NCBI GenBank assembly: GCA_944384255.1
Contig: CALWSS010000058.1
Coordinates: 1 to 59,653, forward strand
DNA from: an uncultured Clostridia bacterium
GTDB taxonomy: Bacteria; Bacillota; Clostridia; Lachnospirales; Anaerotignaceae
DNA: 59,653 nucleotides
Direction: 5' to 3'
Under the pieces are notes generated by a model. The model saw only the letters and a program-made list of their open reading frames with translations. It searched no databases and was not told where the DNA came from. A program made the translations under genes and the position numbers. Below, piece by piece: positions 34,936 to 42,643 of the stretch (the stretch's first letter is position 1; every line of letters begins with the position of its first letter).

Positions 34936-35856
34936 TCAGTCCTTTTTATGCCGTGGATTACTGTTTACAGTAAGGCATGCCTTTGTAAGCTCGGTCATAA
35001 GCAGTATTCTGTATTTATTTTCATAAAAGCTTATAAATGGTATTTCGTTTTTATTGTTTAATACAACATATTTAGGCGGAAGATTTGTAAGGGCAAGAGC
35101 CATTGTATCGGCTACACACCTTTTGCATTTGCATTCATTAAATCTGTCCATGTATTCATGTACTTTATCACGAACTAATTCTTCACATACGTTTAAATAT
35201 ATAAACTCTGTTTCATCGGCTTTCTGATCGTTTTCATCAGTGGATGAAGTGCTATTTTCAGAACTGTCATCTAAGGCAGTTTGTGTGATTTTTGTATTAT
35301 CGTCTGCTACAGAAGGAATGTTTTGAGAGCTTTCTGCTGTTAAACTGCTTTGAGGGTCGCCTTCTGCTTCAGAAGGAATGTTTTCTGATGTATTTTCCAA
35401 GTCAGGAGTATTACTTTCAGCTTTTTTATCTGAAACAGTATTTTTTATTTCATCTGATTCATTGATATTTTCGCTTTCCGGCTGTGTTTCATCTGATTTA
35501 TTGATATTTTCATTTTCCGGCTGTGTTTCATCTGGTTTAATCTCAGTATCCGGCAAAATATTGCTTTGCTGTGTATTTTCAGTTTCGGTTTTTGACGGAC
35601 TGTCCTGATTTGTTTCGTTTTCTGATATGTCACTTGTTTTATGTTCCTCAGCAAATTCTTTTTCAAGATTTTCTTTTATCTTATTAGAAAGAGCTTCACT
35701 TTTTGCCGCTTTTTCCAAGCTGTTCTTTATTGTTGGGTGTATATCTTCCGGTATATCACCTGCCTGATGATTTGAATTATCTGTTTCAACAGCTATGTGC
35801 TTTGAGTTTGAAATTAAGTTAAGAACATGGGCTGTTTTGTTGCTTTTTTTAGCCAT
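34936..35856 (-). CDS. ComFB-domain protein with long acidic linker
   Basis: 306 residues. About 1-70 is basic and helical. Residues 70-215 are a low-complexity Glu/Asp/Ser/Thr/Asn/Gln linker with repeated KSDETQPE/ESENIN-like units. Residues 218-300 match the ComFB family: LNVCEELVRDKV, the cysteines C242, C244 and C247 in ECKCKRC, then LALTNLPPKYV. ComFB proteins are known as late-competence proteins of unclear role, and some relatives bind cyclic dinucleotides. The gene is 20 nt behind parA on the same strand, so both form one operon. GGAGG precedes the ATG. Confidence 0.78.
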   Translation of the reverse strand: MAKKSNKTAHVLNLISNSKHIAVETDNSNHQAGDIPEDIHPTIKNSLEKAAKSEALSNKIKENLEKEFAEEHKTSDISENETNQDSPSKTETENTQQSNILPDTEIKPDETQPENENINKSDETQPESENINESDEIKNTVSDKKAESNTPDLENTSENIPSEAEGDPQSSLTAESSQNIPSVADDNTKITQTALDDSSENSTSSTDENDQKADETEFIYLNVCEELVRDKVHEYMDRFNECKCKRCVADTMALALTNLPPKYVVLNNKNEIPFISFYENKYRILLMTELTKACLTVNSNPRHKKD

Positions 35857-35876
35857 TATGCATAACCTCCGGTTGC

Positions 35877-36644
35877 TTATCTCTGTGGTATTTTGTCTAA
35901 TAATTCATCTATAAAATTGCTGTAGTCAAGAGATGGTTTTGATTTAGGCGCATAGCTTAATATACTTTCACCATGGGCCGGAGCTTCTGCAACTGACACA
36001 CCTGTTCTTATTTTAGTATTAAAAACATGGGTGCCAAGCTGATTTGCTATATTTTCGGCCATTTCCTGTACTTCTTTGGAAAGGTTAAGCCTTGAATTAT
36101 ATCTTGTTAAGAGTATGCCTAATACTGTTAAATTGCTGTTATAGAATTTTTTTACCGTATCAACTGTTTCTTTCAGCTGACTTACACCAAGAAGGCTTAA
36201 TATTTCGGGTATCATGGGTATTATAAGAGCATGTGATGATACATAGGCGTTTACTGTTAGGATATTTAAAGCCGGCGGAGTATCTATAACTATATAATCA
36301 TATCTGTTTTCTATTTCGGAAATTAAGTTTTTAAGCAGAAATTCACGGCCGGTACGGTTAAACTCCAACTCAGCTCCGCTTAAGAGTATGTTTGACGGTA
36401 TAACATCCCCTAAATCGGTATGCTGTATAACATCTGCAATAGATGAACGGCCTTTAAATGCATCGTATATTGTAAGGCAGTCTTCTATTTCTATTCCCAT
36501 GCTGAAACCAAGGTTTCCCTGAGGGTCAAGGTCTATACCCAGTACCTTTTTATTTTTTGATGTAAGACCGCTTATTAAAGCGCAGGATGTTGTTGTTTTT
36601 CCAACACCGCCTTTTTGGTTTGTAAGTGATATTATATATGCCAA
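35877..36644 (-). CDS. ParA/Soj-type ATPase in the flagellar cluster
   Basis: 255 residues. It opens with the deviant Walker A KGGVGKTTT (11-19) and has DLDPQGNLGFSMG and YDYIVIDTPPALNILT, as in ParA/Soj segregation ATPases; it does not look like FlhG. No parB-like gene or parS dyad is near. It starts at TTG, 8 nt after GGAGGT. It heads a two-gene operon with the ComFB-domain gene, divergent from fliD. Such orphan ParAs often place chemosensory arrays or flagella in other bacteria, so a positioning role is possible but not shown. Confidence 0.88.
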   Translation of the reverse strand: MAYIISLTNQKGGVGKTTTSCALISGLTSKNKKVLGIDLDPQGNLGFSMGIEIEDCLTIYDAFKGRSSIADVIQHTDLGDVIPSNILLSGAELEFNRTGREFLLKNLISEIENRYDYIVIDTPPALNILTVNAYVSSHALIIPMIPEILSLLGVSQLKETVDTVKKFYNSNLTVLGILLTRYNSRLNLSKEVQEMAENIANQLGTHVFNTKIRTGVSVAEAPAHGESILSYAPKSKPSLDYSNFIDELLDKIPQR

Positions 36645-36682
36645 AGAAAATACCTCCTGACTTGATATGGAATTATTTGAAT

Positions 36683-36721
36683 TTAGTTATTAATTAAATG
36701 ATACTATATGTCGATAACTAA
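36683..36721. promoter_or_regulatory. Divergent regulatory region parA/fliD with inverted repeat and sigma-28-like site
   Basis: TAATTAAA (36691-36698), 11 nt, GTCGATAA (36710-36717) resembles the flagellar sigma promoter for fliD on the plus strand. An 8-bp inverted repeat, TTAGTTAT (36683-36690) with ATAACTAA (36714-36721), brackets it and overlaps its -10. A protein bound there could control both directions. Confidence 0.5.
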
Positions 36722-36780
36722 TTAAAGATAAAATTGATTAAATGTTGAATTTATAAATAAATAAAGGAGTGAGTCAAACT

Positions 36781-39435
36781 ATGGCATCAGTAGGAAGTCT
36801 TAGCTCAAGCACAAGCAGCAGCATATTTAATACAAATAGCAGAATAACAGGTCTTGCCAGTGGTCTTGATACAGACTCTTTGGTAGAAAGCATGACATCA
36901 AGCACTCGTTCAAAAATAGCTAAGCAGAATCAGCAAAAACAGCTTCTTCAGTGGAAGATGGACGATTATAGAGCTATCAGTTCTAAATTAATTGCATTTC
37001 AGAATAATTATACATCTTATGGCTCTGAAACCAATTTAAGAAGCCCAAGCTTTTTTGATGAAACACTGCTTTCTGTTATTGGTGAGAACAGTAAGTATGT
37101 AAGTGTCAGCGGTTCGTCAGATAATGTTAAAAACATATCTGTAAATGCTGTAAAGCAGTTGGCACAAAATACAAGCTATGTTTCATCTTCAGCAGTTTCA
37201 GACCAAGTCCTTAACAGCGGCAGTTTAACAGGAAGTGAAACATTTACAAGCAGTAAACTTGATGGTCAATCAATTTCGTTTACTTATGGCTCAAAAAGCT
37301 TTACAGTTACTCTTTCAAAAGGTGACGGAAAGACAAATAAGTATCAAAGTGTAGAGGATATTGTTAAGGAATTAAATGAAAGATTAAAAGAAACAGATTA
37401 CGGCACAGACAGCAAAAAGCTTTCAGAAATAGTTACATTTGGATATGATAAAGATTCCGGTGAAGTTACTTTTGATTTTGCAAGTCCTGATGTAGCTAAT
37501 GCCGGTAACTCAATTAAAATTACAGACAGCAGTGAAGACCTTTTGAAGGTTCTGGGCTTTGAAGAAGAAGATACAGCCACCAAGGGTTCACCTATAAAAG
37601 GTACAGCCATTGCTGACGATGAGCTTACAAAAGAAGATTATCAGGTAACAAAAAAATTTGAAGATATGCTAACCGGTGAAGGAAAGACTATTTCTTTTAC
37701 ATATAACGGTACAACAAAATCTATAGAGCTTCCGGGTGCAGACGCAACTGTTGTAGGCAAAGACGGAAAAGAACAGAAGATTTTTAATGAAGATAAAAGT
37801 GTCAATATGGACAATCTTGCCACATATCTTGAAAATCAGCTGGGCAAGGCTTTTGGCTCCGGAAGAATTGACGTTTCATATAATTATAACGGCAGCGGAA
37901 CTCTTGATTTTAGAACTATTAAAGCCGGCAGCGGCGAAATATCACTTAATGGTATTAAAGACGGTTCAGGTACAGATGATAAAACCTCTGTATTGGAAAT
38001 TACATCAGGCAACACGGATGCTTTAAAGGCTTTAAAACTTACAGCCGGTGACTCAAACAGATTAAATTTGGATGCATCTGTAGCTGAGTCAGGCTTAGAG
38101 ATGAAAAACTCAGGCTATACTCTTCAAAATGACGAGAATAGAAATGATTATGTTGTTAATATTAAAAACGATGTAACAGGAGAAATTATTACAATAGACA
38201 AAACTATTGACGGTACAAAATTCAGTGCCGATACATCACTTAACGATATTATAAAAGCCATAAATAACAGTGATGCAAATGTTAAGGTTTCTTATTCAGA
38301 AACTTCTGATACATTTACACTTACTTCAACAGACCCGGGTGCCAGCGGTAAATTCTCCATTGTAGGCGGTGCTGTTGGCAGTGATGGCAGCAAAATAGAA
38401 GATAAAGACGGAAGTAAATTCAACCTTGGTCAGGCTATATTCGGCAAACAAGTTGGAGTTACAGATAAAAATGATGAAGGTAAATATATAAACAGCGATT
38501 ATACAGTTACAGAAGGCCAAGACGCAGTTATATTTGTTGACTATGACGGTGAAGGCGGAGCAGAGCCTGTTGAAATTACACGTTCATCAAACACATTTGA
38601 TATTGACGGCTTAACAGTTACAGTAAAAGGTACTTTTGGCATGAATGAAAGCGGCAGTGGAGTTGATCCTGCTTCAGAGGCTGTTACATTTGGTGCTGAA
38701 GTAGATGCCGACAAAATAGTAGATGCTGTTAAGCAGATGATTACTGATTTTAACGAAATTATATCTGTTTCAAATACAGAACTTACAGAAAAGAGAAACC
38801 GTGACTATGCACCTTTAACAGATGAGCAGAAAGAAGAAATGACGGATGACCAGATTGAAAAATGGGAAGAAAAGGCAAAAGCCGGCATGCTCTTTAATGA
38901 TTCCGACTTAAATTCATTTACTTCAAGCATACGTTTTATATTCTCAAGTGATTCTGAAACAATAAAACTTCTTGAAGACATGGGCATAACAACATCATCA
39001 AGTTATTCTGACCACGGCAAACTTACATTTGATGAAACAAAATTCAGAGCAGCTCTTGCTTCTGACCCTGAGTCTGTATCTGACTTATTTACAAGAACAG
39101 AGGAAACAACAGTTGGTGCTGACGGAAAAACAGTTGTTACACAAAAAGCCGGTATAATGAATCAGATTAAAGATGTATTTGACAAGTATGCAGGAACATC
39201 AGGTGCAGTTAAAGGAGTTTTTGTTCAAATAGCAGGAGCTACGGAATCGCCGTTATCTATGCTGGACAACTCACTTCTTGACCAGATGAACGACATAGAT
39301 GATATAATTGATGATTTACAGGATAAGCTGGAAACTGAAACTGAGAGGTATTACAGTCAATTTACAAATCTTGAAACATTTATATCTCAGATGAACAGCC
39401 AAAGCAGCTGGTTATCATCTCAGTTCAGCAGCTAA
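36781..39435 (+). CDS. fliD: Flagellar filament cap protein FliD (long form)
   Basis: 884 residues from ATG at 36781, 11 nt after AAAGGAG. The conserved FliD_N region is at about 20-120 (ITGLASGLDTDSLVESMTSS, with KQLLQWKMDDYRAIS). The FliD_C region is at about 640-870, ending MNSQSSWLSSQFSS. The middle (about 150-640) is a long, Asp/Gly/Thr/Ser-rich, low-identity stretch, so the protein is nearly twice the usual 450-550 residues. FliD caps the filament and may adhere to surfaces. It is followed by fliS and the fliT-like gene. Confidence 0.94.
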   Translation: MASVGSLSSSTSSSIFNTNSRITGLASGLDTDSLVESMTSSTRSKIAKQNQQKQLLQWKMDDYRAISSKLIAFQNNYTSYGSETNLRSPSFFDETLLSVIGENSKYVSVSGSSDNVKNISVNAVKQLAQNTSYVSSSAVSDQVLNSGSLTGSETFTSSKLDGQSISFTYGSKSFTVTLSKGDGKTNKYQSVEDIVKELNERLKETDYGTDSKKLSEIVTFGYDKDSGEVTFDFASPDVANAGNSIKITDSSEDLLKVLGFEEEDTATKGSPIKGTAIADDELTKEDYQVTKKFEDMLTGEGKTISFTYNGTTKSIELPGADATVVGKDGKEQKIFNEDKSVNMDNLATYLENQLGKAFGSGRIDVSYNYNGSGTLDFRTIKAGSGEISLNGIKDGSGTDDKTSVLEITSGNTDALKALKLTAGDSNRLNLDASVAESGLEMKNSGYTLQNDENRNDYVVNIKNDVTGEIITIDKTIDGTKFSADTSLNDIIKAINNSDANVKVSYSETSDTFTLTSTDPGASGKFSIVGGAVGSDGSKIEDKDGSKFNLGQAIFGKQVGVTDKNDEGKYINSDYTVTEGQDAVIFVDYDGEGGAEPVEITRSSNTFDIDGLTVTVKGTFGMNESGSGVDPASEAVTFGAEVDADKIVDAVKQMITDFNEIISVSNTELTEKRNRDYAPLTDEQKEEMTDDQIEKWEEKAKAGMLFNDSDLNSFTSSIRFIFSSDSETIKLLEDMGITTSSSYSDHGKLTFDETKFRAALASDPESVSDLFTRTEETTVGADGKTVVTQKAGIMNQIKDVFDKYAGTSGAVKGVFVQIAGATESPLSMLDNSLLDQMNDIDDIIDDLQDKLETETERYYSQFTNLETFISQMNSQSSWLSSQFSS

Positions 39436-39467
39436 TATAAAATAATCGGAAGGACAGAGTTTGTCTT

Positions 39468-39836
39468 ATGAATATTAATGGTTATCAGCAGTATAAACAA
39501 CAGTCAATTTCAACAATGACAAAAAGCGAAATGCTTATTCTTTTATATGATGAAAGCATTAAAAGACTGACACTTGCACAAATGGCTCTTGATAATGAAA
39601 ATTATGAGCAGTTTGAGGATTCTGTTACAAGAACGGAAAAAATAATCAGATACTTAAGCTCTATTTTAGACAGAAAATATGCCATAAGCTCTGATTTATA
39701 CAGACTGTATGATTATTTTCTTTTTCAGCTTGGAAGACTGCGTGCAGGAAGAAAAAAAGAAATTATAGTGGATTTAAAGCAGAAAATTTCGGAGCTGAGA
39801 GATACTTTTAAAGAGGCTGACCGTATCAGCAGTTAA
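39468..39836 (+). CDS. fliS: Flagellin export chaperone FliS
   Basis: 122 residues, mainly helical. INGYQQYKQQSISTMTKSEM and LLYDESIKRLTLAQ near the start and LYDYFLFQLGRLRAGRKK in the second half are FliS marks. It keeps flagellin unfolded until export. It sits 32 nt after fliD. Confidence 0.95.
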   Translation: MNINGYQQYKQQSISTMTKSEMLILLYDESIKRLTLAQMALDNENYEQFEDSVTRTEKIIRYLSSILDRKYAISSDLYRLYDYFLFQLGRLRAGRKKEIIVDLKQKISELRDTFKEADRISS

Positions 39837-39859
39837 TATGCTTTTAAAGAGGTATTTAT

Positions 39860-40249
39860 ATGCAGCAAAAAGAGATATTGGAAGAAATAGCGGGTAAACT
39901 GGAAAAAAAATACACCGGCTTTGTTGAGATATATCGCTTAACTAAAGAACTGGATGATTTGTTAAAAAACAACGACAGAGACAGTGTTAATATGGTTATG
40001 AAAATGCGTGGAGAGGAAATGGACAAAATTAATACTCTTGACGAAGATATAAACAGAGCTTGCGACTTAATAGGTGCAAAATACAGAAAATATATTAATA
40101 AATACAATGATTTTGATTCTTTTCCGGAAGATTTGGAACGTATAATAAGCATTAAAAAAAGGAACAATAGGATACTTGAAAAAATAGTAGAAATTGATAA
40201 AAGAATAAGTGTCCGTTTAGCTGGAAGAAAGTCCTTTTACACTATTTAA
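39860..40249 (+). CDS. FliT-like flagellar protein
   Basis: 129 residues, charged and predicted all-helical (LEKKYTGFVEIYRLTKELDD near the start). No motif is diagnostic. Position directly after fliD-fliS and the shape suggest a FliT-like chaperone for the cap protein. A FlgN-type role is the alternative. Its stop is one base from the convergent stop of the peptidase gene. Confidence 0.65.
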   Translation: MQQKEILEEIAGKLEKKYTGFVEIYRLTKELDDLLKNNDRDSVNMVMKMRGEEMDKINTLDEDINRACDLIGAKYRKYINKYNDFDSFPEDLERIISIKKRNNRILEKIVEIDKRISVRLAGRKSFYTI

Positions 40250-40250
40250 T

Positions 40251-40934
40251 TTAATACGTCGATACTGACCACATTGGGCCTCCGTTGCCACAGCCGTATT
40301 TGGCTTCGTTAATTATTATGTCAGAGTCCCACTGCATTTGTGTATTTTCCCAACTGGCAGGGTCGGCAATAAGCAGTTTACCGTCTAAAGTAACACCCCG
40401 AAGTATTAAGAAATGGCCGTTTTCTGTAAAATGGCCATTTCCCATTAATACAACAATTAAATTGCCTGTTGAAATAAGGCTTGTTATATTTTCGGCTGTA
40501 TAGTCAGTTAAGGACTGTACATTAAGTCCCCATGCGGCTGAGCCTTCTGGTATAATTGAATGATAAGAACCGCTGTTTTCACAGAAATATCCGTTATCAT
40601 AGGCCCATTTAGCCATTTGGTCTGGAGTTAATGTTTCTTCTGTAAGGCTTGAAACAAGCATTGCCAAAGTTGTTGGGCCACAGCCATAAACTGATATGGT
40701 ATTATTGCCGCCATAAATCTTATCGGCCCATTTTGGGTCTTTTTGATTGTAGTAAACTACATTTGCTGATGTGCCCTCAAGCAAAGTAAAGTCGGAATTT
40801 TCGTTGTAGTTTTCTCCAGTGGTGTTTGAATTTAAATTGGTACTGAGGTTTGAATTTGAAAGCTCAAGAGGATTAAACAGTGTTATATATGAAAAAACAA
40901 GTATAAATGTCAGTAATTTGATAAAATGCTTCAT
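40251..40934 (-). CDS. Secreted C39-type cysteine peptidase-like protein
   Basis: 227 residues. A basic-hydrophobic signal or anchor at about 5-22 is followed by a Ser/Asn-rich spacer to 50. The domain from 57 to 225 has the papain-like triad: C85 in YGCGPTTLA, H174 in NGHFLIL and D191 in IADPAS, the pattern of the C39-like/DUF3335-type peptidase families. It would act outside the cell or at the wall. Substrate unknown. It is monocistronic, with a plausible TATAAT/TACACA promoter on the minus strand at about 40954-40982, divergent from the ABC ATPase. Confidence 0.82.
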   Translation of the reverse strand: MKHFIKLLTFILVFSYITLFNPLELSNSNLSTNLNSNTTGENYNENSDFTLLEGTSANVVYYNQKDPKWADKIYGGNNTISVYGCGPTTLAMLVSSLTEETLTPDQMAKWAYDNGYFCENSGSYHSIIPEGSAAWGLNVQSLTDYTAENITSLISTGNLIVVLMGNGHFTENGHFLILRGVTLDGKLLIADPASWENTQMQWDSDIIINEAKYGCGNGGPMWSVSTY

Positions 40935-40953
40935 ATTGCTACCTCCGCCAGTA

Positions 40954-40994
40954 ATTATACCACAGCTTAAAATAATTGTGTACTTTATTATAAT
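40954..40994. promoter_or_regulatory. Divergent promoter region of the peptidase and FtsE-like genes
   Basis: Minus strand: TATAAT at 40954-40959 with TACACA 17 nt upstream (40977-40982). Plus strand: TATAAT at 40989-40994 with a weaker TTAAAA (40967-40972) at 16 nt. Both are plausible sigma-A-type sites overlapping in one 40-bp stretch, so the two genes may compete. Confidence 0.5.
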
Positions 40995-41014
40995 TTATAA
41001 ACAGAAAGGAAATT

Positions 41015-41713
41015 ATGGTTATGTATTCAGTAACACTTGAGCATGTAAGCCAAGTATACCCAAACGGTATTAAAGGCCTCAGTGACATTAATCTTCATAT
41101 AAATTCAGGTGATTTTGTGTTTTTACTGGGACAAAACGGCTCAGGCAAAAGCACTCTGCTTTCTCTTTTAACTAAAGAGCTTAATCCTTCTGAAGGCAGA
41201 ATATGTTTTGGCAAGCAGGACATAACCAATATGAAAAGAAAAGACATACCTTTTTACAGAAGAAAATTAGGCATTATAAAAGAAGACGGAATGCTTCTTA
41301 ATGAAAGAACAGTTTATGAAAATATTAAGCTTGCAATGCTTGCTACAGGCAGAGGCGGTTCAAAGCTTAAAGAAAAAGTTCTATCAGCCCTTGGAATGGT
41401 GGGTATGCGAAATAAAGCAGACTCATATCCTAATGAGCTTTCAGGCGGTGAAAAGTCCAGAGTGGCTTTGGCAAGAGCTATTATAAATAATCCGTGTATA
41501 CTTATTGCCGATGAGCCTACATCCGGTCTTGACAACGATGCTTCATGGGATATTATGAATCTGCTTGATGAAATAAACAGGCATAAAGTTACCATTATAA
41601 TGGCAACACATGAAAAAAATCTCGTTAATATTATGAAAAAACGTGTTGTTACACTTTATAACGGCCGTATAATAGGTGATGTAAAACACGGGAAATACGG
41701 GGATTTAATTTAA
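41015..41713 (+). CDS. FtsE-like ABC transporter ATP-binding protein
   Basis: 232 residues. Walker A GQNGSGKST (39-47), signature LSGGEKSRVALARA, Walker B CILIADEPTSGLD, and an overall fit to FtsE (VTLEHVSQVYPNGIKGLSDI near the start). FtsE works with the membrane protein FtsX to activate wall hydrolases, but no ftsX-like gene follows; the next gene is flgM. Thus it is either an orphan ATPase with a partner elsewhere or a MacB/LolD-type relative. AAAGGAA precedes the ATG. Confidence 0.83.
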   Translation: MVMYSVTLEHVSQVYPNGIKGLSDINLHINSGDFVFLLGQNGSGKSTLLSLLTKELNPSEGRICFGKQDITNMKRKDIPFYRRKLGIIKEDGMLLNERTVYENIKLAMLATGRGGSKLKEKVLSALGMVGMRNKADSYPNELSGGEKSRVALARAIINNPCILIADEPTSGLDNDASWDIMNLLDEINRHKVTIIMATHEKNLVNIMKKRVVTLYNGRIIGDVKHGKYGDLI

Positions 41714-41757
41714 GTTTGTTTTTTTGTTAAAAATACAGTTTATTTAAGGATAAGATG

Positions 41758-41784
41758 TTATCTTTTCTATCAATTTGACGATAT
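41758..41784 (+). promoter_or_regulatory. Sigma-28-type promoter of flgM
   Basis: TTATCTTT, 11 nt, GACGATAT; nearly the same as the cheV and cheA sites. The predicted start is about 31 nt before the flgM ATG. The TTGACG inside it may also serve as a -35 for sigma-A. Confidence 0.62.
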
Positions 41785-41821
41785 ACTTTATAAAGATTAG
41801 ATACCAATGGGAGATGATGGC

Positions 41822-42115
41822 ATGAAGATAGTACCTGATTCAAATTCGGTTTACTACAATAATCCTAATACAAACATCAGCCGCCGTGGCAGTGTTTCAG
41901 ACGGTTTTTCAAATGTAAAAAGCTTTGATGAAGTGTCTATCCATAAAAGCGATGCACTTCCTGAGGCTAAATTTGTTAATGAGTTAAAAAACAGAATAAT
42001 GAATGATATAAAATCATCTCATTCCGAAAAAGAGCTTGAAGAATTAAAATTACAGATTGAAGACGGAAGCTATCAGATAGGAATTGACGAGATTGTACGT
42101 AAAATTCTTTTGTAG
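41822..42115 (+). CDS. flgM: Anti-sigma-28 factor FlgM
   Basis: 97 residues from ATG at 41822 (8 nt after GGGAG; the ATG at 41807 overlaps that site). The first 45 residues are polar and likely unfolded. The C-terminal part, with EAKFVNELKNRIMNDIKS and GIDEIVRKIL, is the sigma-binding helix set of FlgM. It holds the flagellar sigma factor silent until the hook is finished and FlgM is exported. It heads the flgM-flgN-flgK-flgL-fliW-csrA operon. Confidence 0.92.
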   Translation: MKIVPDSNSVYYNNPNTNISRRGSVSDGFSNVKSFDEVSIHKSDALPEAKFVNELKNRIMNDIKSSHSEKELEELKLQIEDGSYQIGIDEIVRKILL

Positions 42116-42145
42116 CTCCGGCGTAGTTTTTTGGGAGTTGACAAA

Positions 42146-42610
42146 ATGGAAGAGTTAATGAAAATATTTTCAGAAACTATTCAGTTTATTGATGATATTA
42201 CTGAGGTTGAAAACAAAAAATTTCAGGCGGCTTTGAAAAATAATATCGCTATGGTTGACGACTGCATGAAAAAGGAACAGGTTCTTTTGCTTAAACTTCG
42301 TGGGCTGGATAAAAAACGTGAGGCGGCTCAAAAGGCGTTAGGCTATGAAAACATGACTTTCAGGCAGATAATAGAAAAAGCACCGGAAAGTGATAAGAAA
42401 AAGCTGACTGAAATTTTTAATTCTATTGAGCAGAAATTAAAAAAATATAAAGAAAGCTTTTCCAATGCACATAATGCTATTGAGCTTAATTTACATAGGA
42501 TTAATAAAAAATTGGAGTCTTTGAATGCCGCAGATAAATTTAATAAAACATACAAAGAAGACGGCGAGGTTGTAATGGCCAAAAGAAGCTTTACAAGCAG
42601 ACGGGTTTAA
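42146..42610 (+). CDS. flgN: Flagellar export chaperone FlgN
   Basis: 154 residues from ATG at 42146, GGGAG 8 nt upstream. It is all-helical and charged (KIFSETIQFIDDITEVENKK near the start), and lies between flgM and flgK, where FlgN is always found in Firmicutes. FlgN escorts the junction proteins FlgK and FlgL to the export gate. Sequence conservation in the family is low; position is the main evidence. Confidence 0.85.
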   Translation: MEELMKIFSETIQFIDDITEVENKKFQAALKNNIAMVDDCMKKEQVLLLKLRGLDKKREAAQKALGYENMTFRQIIEKAPESDKKKLTEIFNSIEQKLKKYKESFSNAHNAIELNLHRINKKLESLNAADKFNKTYKEDGEVVMAKRSFTSRRV

Positions 42611-42643
42611 AGGCAGTATTTAGTAATTAGGGAGGTTTTTTTG

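Noticed and set aside
35378..35608. Plus-strand frame opposite the ComFB-protein linker
   Set aside because: It is a Ser/Val/Phe-rich shadow of the low-complexity acidic linker, without a ribosome-binding site.
35877..36644. ParA gene as FlhG (flagellar number regulator)
   Set aside because: Its motifs are Soj/ParA-like, it is not next to flhF, and it lies in a separate minus-strand operon; a functional stand-in remains possible.
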